From Schistosoma haematobium (taxonomy: Eukaryota; Platyhelminthes; Trematoda; Strigeidida; Schistosomatidae): 64,000 nt of DNA. Numbering within the stretch: position 1 is the first letter of the stretch; every line of letters begins with the position of its first letter. Below, piece after piece: positions 1-8,800 of this stretch. Where the stretch lies: assembly GCF_000699445.3 (NCBI RefSeq), contig NC_067200.1, positions 18,775,003 to 18,839,002 on the forward strand, given 5' to 3'. Under the pieces are notes generated by a model, which had not been told where the DNA came from, did no database searches, and saw nothing but the letters and a program-made list of their open reading frames with translations. The translations under genes and the position numbers were made by a program.

Positions 1-774
1 GTTCTGTTCCTATCTCGTTTTCTTTCACTTGGACACGTTATCAACCAACAATAGACTTATCGACTAAAGAAAATGAATCCAAATCAACAGGTCTGATCAT
101 ATTTATCTTAACGTTTCAAATGTTTTACACTTTAAGCAAATATTATGGTAGTTTATTCTGGAAGTAAACAAGCTTGTACCTCCCCTCGACACACATCTCG
201 ATTGCCTTTCAATTGTAATGTGGCAGTTTTTCAGCTTTTACTCTGAGTATAACTTGGGTTTGTGATGAATTTAGTGATTGTTTCTCAAGTAATAACATAT
301 TTCCGAAACTGATAATGGAGCAGTGGCTCAATTATTAGCTATTGCGTCATGGGTTCGAACCCGGATCTAGTAAACGAGGCATAAACAGCCATATGGTACT
401 ATTAGACTTAATGAAGTATCCCTGTTATTGCAAAGTCACATTTTTCTAGTGTATTCACTAAGTAATCAGTAAGTGTTCGTAGGTATACTCTTGACCAAAT
501 ATATTAGCTAAATTCTTTAGACTATTCTCGATCTATTCAGTGCATTCCTAGAAAATGACTGTGAAGACGGTTGCTTAGGTCTACTCTATGTTCTGTGTGA
601 TCACTATCTGATTTGCCGACTTACACTTGATGACAACTTCAACGGTAACAAATTACTTTCTGATCAGAGAAAGATATACGGTTCTCCTAGCCGTGATAAA
701 ATTATAGTCCATAGTATGATTTTCTGTTTCAGGATATAAAAATATTAACACTCGACGGTTTAATAGAAAGTGAA
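1..774. other. No gene recognised; one tRNA-like B box
   Basis: I see no supportable exon here. Around 321-372 there is a tRNA-like stretch with a perfect RNA polymerase III B box (GGTTCGAACCC, about 352-362). It resembles the head of the repeat at 8480-8540, so it is probably a worn SINE head. The upstream exons of the EME1-like gene could lie here but I could not locate them. Confidence 0.4.
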
Positions 775-960
775 TTGTAGTACTTGATTACACCTATTAC
801 CCCTCATGTAACATACGCCGCCGACTAGGATTCTCAAACCACTTCTGTCCTCAACTCTCCTTTCCAATGTCTGTCTCCGATTCCCTGCGCTTGTGTTCTC
901 TGGTTTTTGTCTTTTCCTTGTACCTCCAGGATTTCCAGTTAGGGCTTGCCTTGTGAAAAG
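775..960 (-). mobile_element. RTE-type LINE fragment (3' end of reverse transcriptase ORF)
   Basis: The minus-strand translation contains a degraded version of the RT C-terminus seen better at 15932-16530 and 27402-27775 (TRQALTGNP, then a Lys/Arg-rich stretch, then a GLRILVGGVC-like end). It is 5'-truncated and non-coding. It lies next to a family C repeat that was probably inserted into or beside its 5' side. Confidence 0.7.
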
Positions 961-978
961 GTCATAAGTAGACACGAT

Positions 979-1500
979 TTTATTTATTTATTTGAACACA
1001 TAAATATTGGTACAAAGGAGCACCGAATACATAGGCGCCACACAAGTCACTTGATTTGTGTGTGTGCGCTGTGGTACTGCCCGGGTTCCCAAACTGAACC
1101 AGGTGGTTTTCTTAGTGGACCATTCCTCGAGCCTTTGACCTGAGGGTCTAATCCACAATACAGTGGAGCAACATCAAGAGATGCAGTCCCATAGTAAACG
1201 GTGACCAACAATAATTTGGCGAACTTTTTGTTCCCTCGGGATCCTGGAGCCCATGTGCACCATTAGCTTGAAATGAGGGTTTCCCAACTCCCCTTGGTGA
1301 ATCCTTTATATCAACCAACCCGGGTAAGGCGCCGGACATTCGTTTTCGATCCTCTCAGTTTCTCAAACAACAACCCCAATGTGAGAGGGAGGTGATTAGA
1401 ACTTCCCTGACAGCGGCTGTATATGCGTGGCCATGTAAGAGCATTTGGAGAAGGCGAGCGGACTTTCCCCACCCTCGGTCGTACCAGGGTGTTTTGGAGG
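979..1500 (-). repeat. Family C retroposed repeat, near full length
   Basis: One of nine copies of a ~480-530 bp dispersed repeat. On the minus strand it runs from a CCCTGG-type 5' end to a 3' end with an (AAAT)n tail, read here as TTTATTTATTTATTT on the plus strand at 979-993. The flanks (near 968-977 and 1505-1514) are similar but not identical, consistent with an old target-site duplication. A 63-residue minus-strand frame (1148-1339) is alignable with frames in the copies at 4743-4934 and 39425-39607. Confidence 0.75.
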
Positions 1501-1859
1501 CAAATAGATATGAAACAAGCAACTACACTCCAGAATCTGAAGAGATGAATGGAAATTAAATGTATTTATCACCGATAACGTAGAATTTACTATAGATTTG
1601 TATTCATTTTCATAAATAGAGCAAGAAGAACCTTGCGTTTCGAAAATAAAAGAGATGGGAATAGTATCACTGGTATGATCATGGAAGGCATGTTGTAATG
1701 CTAGGCTTGAGATTTTGTAGGCGAGTGAAACATATATCCATACGCATCTCTGTCACCAGTTTGAGTCGCATCATCTAAAGTTTCCAAAGATTATTTTTTT
1801 CTGTCTTCCATTTCCATCCGCTTGTAATATGATTGAAATATAATTGTCTCATCATTTTA

Positions 1860-2085
1860 AAACAATGTTTATGTGTTTAAATAAATAAACTTTCCAACTC
1901 TCCCAGGTGGGTCCTCCGTACTCACTAATCCTGTTGCTTGCATAAATAACTCTTCTGCCATGAAAAGGAAGTGATTAGAGCGGCTTGGCAGTGGCTATAT
2001 ACATGTGGCCATATGAGGAGAAATTTTGAGACGATGAGTGGTTTATCCCCACCCTTGGCCATGCCAGGACATTTAGGGGCCTTCG
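1860..2085 (-). repeat. Family C repeat, degraded fragment
   Basis: It carries the AAATAAATAAA tail region and the 5' portion of family C (gtggccatatgag, cccacccttggccatgccagg) with the middle deleted. It is strongly diverged from the copies at 4558 and 33383. Confidence 0.6.
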
Positions 2086-2677
2086 CTTAGTAACATAGTT
2101 TTATCCAAAACCGAGTACATAAACATGTACTTAATAAATGAGCTACATCATTATTGTGATGTGTAACTTATTGCAGTCACATTTGATTGCATGCTTATCA
2201 TTTTCTTAAAGTACTCTGACTAATTTGAGCAAGTGTAACTTAGCAGTCAGTAGTGACATCATGGACACTTGATTTTGAATCACCCTTTTAGTATGAGAGC
2301 TAGTGATTATCAAATTTAAATGAACTCATTCTCCAGGTACTTGGATATGAGCTACACTCTAAACATGAGGGCTAATGATACTACTACTCAGTTTCATAAA
2401 CCAAAGTACGTGGCTCCAGCCTTGTATATGAGTTTAGTGGCTTAAAATCGAACATCTTAGTCATTAGGCCACCACTAGTAAGAAATTGTGTAGGGTTACG
2501 TAGACTACATTATATCGTGAAGTGCGGAGTTGAAGCCTAAAACCTAATAGGGTTCAAATTCAAACCTCAATAACTAGCCTTATATTCTTTTTGTTTACAA
2601 TAAAATCAACCTCCATTATTTTTTTAAAAATCTCTTGTCTATCTTATTTTATTCTCATCATTCTATCTGTATTGCAG

Positions 2678-2805
2678 ATGATGAAATGTTAAACATTAAA
2701 CTTAATCCATTTATCGAACCTGAAGTTGTCATTCTGCTAACTGCTGATCAAATTAAAAATCTACTCATCAAATCGTCTAGTGATACTAAACAGAAAGTAC
2801 ACGAG
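2678..2805 (+). CDS. EME1-like, exon a (ERCC4-domain end)
   Basis: The acceptor is TGTATTGCAG before 2678 and the donor GAG|GTATAC is at 2806. The exon opens with the last two bases of a codon, so a phase-1 exon must precede it. It encodes NIKLNPFIEPEVVILLTADQ and on to KVHE, which corresponds to the hydrophobic strand of the EME1 ERCC4 domain. Confidence 0.85.
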
Positions 2806-5800
2806 GTATACTTCGTCTAAAATGTTGAATTTTTTCATAATTTTTTAATTACGGTAACTGGGTAGATGTAGCAGCGTGAAAAATGGCACAGTACTATTGG
2901 ATTAAGTTATATTTCCTTCATAACTATATAAACGACAACCATATCAACACAAGTAAGAAAAGAAGCATGGAATTAATAATCATTGATGTACACTACATGG
3001 TTATCCTGCATCATTTCTTTAACCAGTTTAACGTCGTGTCAAATACTCAACTTTGACCGAAATTTACACCATTATCAATCTTTCCTACTTCTTGATGATT
3101 AGCTGTATCTTCGGTATGAAGTATAAAAGATCGGTTTGCTGTTGCTAATCGGTTATCCGTTTTTACTTTGAGAATAAATGACTGGATCCAGGGGGCTTGT
3201 AACACTTCGATTTGTATCGATTTCAAATAACCAACTTATACATGTTTTATTGAAATTAGGAATCGATCTAAGTTAGGCAACCAGTGAAAACCTGAAAGCA
3301 CTAGACTGCCTTTTTGTACTAACATGTGACTCCTCATCAGTGTGAATTCACGACCCCGCGCTCAGTAATCGAACTCTGGACCTTCAGTCTCGCACACGTA
3401 AACTTATCCCCTAGACCACTTAGTCGGTGTCCAGTAGTGTACAAGTCTAACTCGAATCAATTCAAGATAATCTGTGAACATTTCCCATTGTCTTTGGTGG
3501 GTAGTTTCCTCACAGATTCCCACTCCAGTATTTCCACATTTTCACTGGTTATCTAACCTAGATTGGTTCGGGATTTCAATTTAACTCAGCAATCTCCACA
3601 ATAACAATCATACATATTTATACACTTTAACAGTTGTAAAGCATTTTTCACCATATCTAGGTATATGTATTACAATTCGACACTTAACGTTGAGTCTCAG
3701 CAATATACTTTTAGTTTGTGGTGAGACGAAAGTGATTTTGTCGTTGTTACGATATCCTGCTCTTCGTGTACCAAATTTTAATCAACTAGATAATTAATTC
3801 CACAAACAGCTAAGACCCTGTATGCTAATAATAATCATGTAGTAACTAGTGATCAATTTCTAAAGATAGTTCTCGGAGTTCCAATCAAAAGCTGTGGCTA
3901 GGGTATCTCAACCATGTCAGATGTAAAGCATTTACTTACAGATGGCATTGGAAGATGGTTGTGCAATATTGTGAATTGATTTCATTTTGGTATGTAAACC
4001 ACCGGATACTAACTCAGTGGTCTAAGGGTTAATTGCTTGTTGTGAGGCATCAAGGTCTTAGGTTCAATTCCTTATGAGGTAATTACTACTAAGGAGTCTT
4101 ATACTAGGACGATAAAAGATGTTCACTGTTTCTTAATTGTCATTGGTTGTTTAACTAAGATCAGTCCGTGATATCGACTATAAAACTCAGTAATCTACAC
4201 AATCCTCCTGTACCACTAGTTAGGAATTATTTTCTAATAGAAAAATCTACTCTTAACCATTTAGGCTTACTGTCTTCATTCATGTTTCTTGAAAATCCAC
4301 ATATATGTAGATGGTCGTCGATTTAATATTATTGACATTTATGTTTTCTGCAGTTATCATCAGTGTCATTCTTTTTCTCCTATTTCCATAGAACGCAAAT
4401 CTTATTGCGTTTGGTACTAGTTTAATGAATTTGAAACGACCAGTTACCTGTATTTTCTTGACAGGGCCTACTTTTAAATCGAAGTAAGTTATATTTGTAA
4501 TTTTGCAATCTTATTAATTTTAAGTGATTATATTTATATAATGTTTAAAGTATAACATTTTATTTATTTATTTGAACACATAAGCATTGGTACAAAGGGG
4601 CACCAAACACATATGCGCTACACAACAACGATGAGGTCAGCAGCAGATATCATCGATTTATGTGAGGGCTGGAATACTGCCCGGATACCCAGATCAGGTA
4701 GTTTTCTTAGTGGACCACTCCTCGAACATTTGACCTACAGGTTTAATCCACAAGACAGTGGAGCAACATCAGGAGATACAGTCCCATGGTAGCCGGTGAC
4801 CAACACTTGGTCCATACGCCATTTGTTTCTTCAGGATCCTGGAGCCCATTTGCACCACTTGTTTGGAATGATGGTTTTCTAACTCCCCTAGGTAAATGTT
4901 TCATATTCACCAACCCGGTTAAAGCTCCGGACATTCGTTTTCGATCCTCTCAGTTTCTCAAACAACAACCCCAATGTGAGAGGGAGGTGATTAGAACTTC
5001 CCTGACAGCGGCTGTATATGCGTGGTCATGTAAGAACATTTGGAGAGGGCGAGCGGACTCTCCACCCTCGACCGTTTGGGGGGAATATAATATGGTTAAA
5101 TCAAAAGTATAAAACATTAAGAGAACGGATATATCCATCGGTCATACACGATTATCTTAGGTAGTTTAATTAATAGTCACCTTTACCATATCGAAATGTG
5201 GTCATAACCGGTTGCAGTCTGATGAAACACGGTTGAGTCGCTTGTCAAATCATTCAGGTTAGTGGTCACATTGTAATTTAGTTGACGGAATTCTATCAGC
5301 ACCAAGAATTAAACAAATATAGGATAGATAGAGTTGAGAAGATCTCAAAGTATCTAATCTTGTGACCGATTGTTAGTTTTTTTCTTAACGATAATAACGG
5401 GTACAGTTTTTCTAATCCTGATTTCTTCACTATCTACACTTTTTTGGTTGGCTGTTACCACTTCTAGTTTACTTGTTTTCTGCATTTCTGAAGTCCATGT
5501 TTTTAGTACTATATGTATTGAGTTGTTCGGTCTCGATTTGCCTTCGTCAAATATCACGTTTTCCTCTGCATCCCTGCCTTTTTAGTTTCCATCATTGAGG
5601 TTTACTGTTAAACAGTTGCATGTATCAATTGCCGCTTTATTGGGTTAGCAATATGTTCCATTCGTGCCCAAACTGAAGCAGGTGATTTTCTTAGGGAACT
5701 ACTCGCCGAGCCTTTAACCTAAAGGTCTTCTCCACAAGGCAGTGGGATGACGTCTGGGAATCCAATCCCCTGGTAAACGATGACCAAAAATAGGTTCATA

Positions 5801-8800
5801 CAGCACTTGTTCCCTCATGATCCTAGAGCCCATGTACACCATTGGTTCAGAATCAGAGTTTTTTAACTCTCCTAGGTACATCCTCCGTACTCACCAACCC
5901 TGTTGAATCGCATGACACCCGCTTTCAGTTCTTTCACCTGCATAAACAACTCTTCTATCGTGAGACGGTAGTGATTTAGGGTTTGCTTGATAGTAGCTAT
6001 ATACACGTGGTCATATGAGGGATTTTCAGAAGGTGAGCGGGTTGTCCCTGCCTTCGGCCATACTAGGGCATTCGATTGAAGTGAGCTATAATTAAATCAT
6101 TCATAAACATAATGAAGGTCCCGTAATCAAACCATCTCTCTCGGAAAACTCAGAAACATAAGTAGCCAAATAAGCTGTAAACCTTCATCTTTTCGAGGAA
6201 ATTGTACGATAATAAACTAGTTACTCATAAGTAGTGTCACTGTAATACACAAATCTCATCCATCATTAAATGCTAACCAGATTTGAGAGCTTAACAACTG
6301 GAAGTATTTGTTCATCTACTGATCACTTTTTACTGTCACACCATTGTATACTGCAAAAATGATACTGATTTACATTTGTTTGCCCTTTCATGTTTTCGCA
6401 CTCAGAACCAACCATTTGTCATCATCATCATCAAAGAATATTTCTTCATCGTATATGTCAATTAATGAATTATGCGCTGAACTACAATTAAATTGGCATG
6501 TACACAGTACTCGTGTCACATCAAATTTACATGATGTTGCTATGATTTTAAATGCGATTACACGATCGTTGGCGGAAAGGCAATTCAAGTAAGATCCTTC
6601 TTTCTATAGTGAATTCCTCTTATTGTCGTTTTAAATACAGTTTATAATCACAGAAAACTGTTTTAATCACTTAATTGAACATGAACTGGTTATTCTTGTT
6701 TGTACATCAATAAATTCCCTGTCTCTTGTCAAATTATTTTCTACTTAATGTATCAGTCAACTACAACGTAGGACCAGGCACATATATGCATCGGTCCAAG
6801 TTGTCATTCCTCATTAATACAACAAGATGAACACTAGATTCATAGAAGTAGTTAATTCAGTGGTGGTAACATATAAAAGAAAGATTGCATATAATGACAT
6901 AGTACAGGAAGAAAGATATAAAGCAATTTTAATCTTATAGTTTAAGGGGAGTCAAAGAGTGTATACACCTACGCCATTTTGATCGATTCTGAGCCATGTC
7001 ACCCAGAGTCTCCAGCCATTGGTTATAATAGTCGCATGGACCCCAACCAAGTAACCTGCATCTACCAACATGGCTCAAACTAGAGATTAATGGCTTAAAG
7101 GCCTGATGCCACGTTTTGGTTTGACCACCCCGAGCTCTGCTTAATGTAAAGCAAACTATTGATCTAAAACAATAACATGTGAAGTTACCTACAGAATAGT
7201 TGAATTATGGTCAGTAGTGGAATCCAGGATGTGCTCACCCATCGTATTTGTGATTTGTCAACTGAATGTATGGATATTCCGGTGTTGATGTTCACATTCA
7301 AACTGAAAGCCTATAGCTCACTGCATACACCCAACTCGTTAGCCATTAATTTGCTTAATTCTGATAGTCACTCAGTCAGTCAGCTACAACGTAGGACCAG
7401 GCACATATGTACATCGGTTCAAGTTGCCATACCTCATTAGCACAACAAAATGAACACTGGATTCATAGAAGTAGTTAATTCAGTGGTGGTAATATATAAA
7501 AGAAAGATTGCATATAATGACATAGTACAGGAAGAAAGAATCAGTTGGTAGAAAGAAAGATATGAAGCGATTTCAATCTTCCAACAGCACTCAAGACCAC
7601 TGATAGTCATTCGCTTATTCAATGAGTATAATGTTTACATCATCATCATTAGTAGTATGTGGTTTGAGTTATCCAAATTATTAATATTTACGACTTCATT
7701 TTAAACAGTTTTTGTTAGCATATTTGCATCTTGTATAAATTAATCAAAATGGTTCTACTGAGGTCGATTCGCACGAGATGCATATTTCTATGCCGCCAAG
7801 AACTGATCAACATTTTGTTAAGGATGCTAGATCCTTAGAAATCACTTATTAATTTTATTTTGAAAATTTGAATTCCTCATTTTTGCGCTAAAAGCGCCCA
7901 CTTTCACCTTCAGATTGTATTTCCCACTTGGAAGAACCTGAAATGGCTTTGATTTGTTACCTCTTTTAATATGCTATTTTGTGACGTTTCCCAAGGACAT
8001 TTTTATACTTGATATACACTATTGATTCGTGTGTTTGTTCGTTCGTGCTTCCGACTGCTTGTGGAATATACTCCCCCCCCCAACTGAATCTGGTCTTCTC
8101 CCTCTCGTTAGCAGAGCTGGGGCGCATAGGAATATTTTAGTTTGTCCTGTCGTTGTATTGCTGATCCTCCGTTTCTCCTTTTATCACAGATTAATATTAA
8201 TGTTTAGGACTTTGTTAAGTCAACAGGGTATTGGACATTGTTTCATCTTATTTTTTACATCTGTATGAAGTTGAAAAGCGTAAAATATTGATTTTTCTAA
8301 ATGAACAGTAACACTTGAAGACAAAATGCTTCGAAAGTTGTAGATTTCAATGAAGATAGTTAATCATCAATTTCAGGATTTTTGTTTACAGTTATTCGAC
8401 AGTGATTTTAGTTCTTGATTGAAGATATTTTCGAAATTACTCCTCAGCATAAATTGTTTCATTCTATGATAGTTGAAAACAATTGGCTCAATGGTTAAGG
8501 CTTTTAACTGTGTTACTGAGTTTCAGGTTCGAACTATGCTCCACTTACTTCAGTTTGTACTAGTGTCTACAGAATGTGGCCACAAATGCCCTGGTACTTC
8601 TGAGGGTTGGGAGGGTCAGCTCTCTCCAAATGCTCTCGCATGGCCACGCTTACATAGTCACTCACGGTGGGAGTGTTGTTTACGAAATTAAGAGGATCGA
8701 AAACGAAGGTCCAGTGCTTTAACCGGGTTGGTGGACATAAAGGATTCACCAACGGGAGTTGGAAAACCCTCATTCCAAACAAGTGGTGCAAATGGGCTCC

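Noticed and set aside
321..372. A candidate tRNA gene
   Set aside because: Only the B-box region is convincing. No acceptor stem or full cloverleaf can be formed, and the same segment occurs in a SINE head at 8480-8540.
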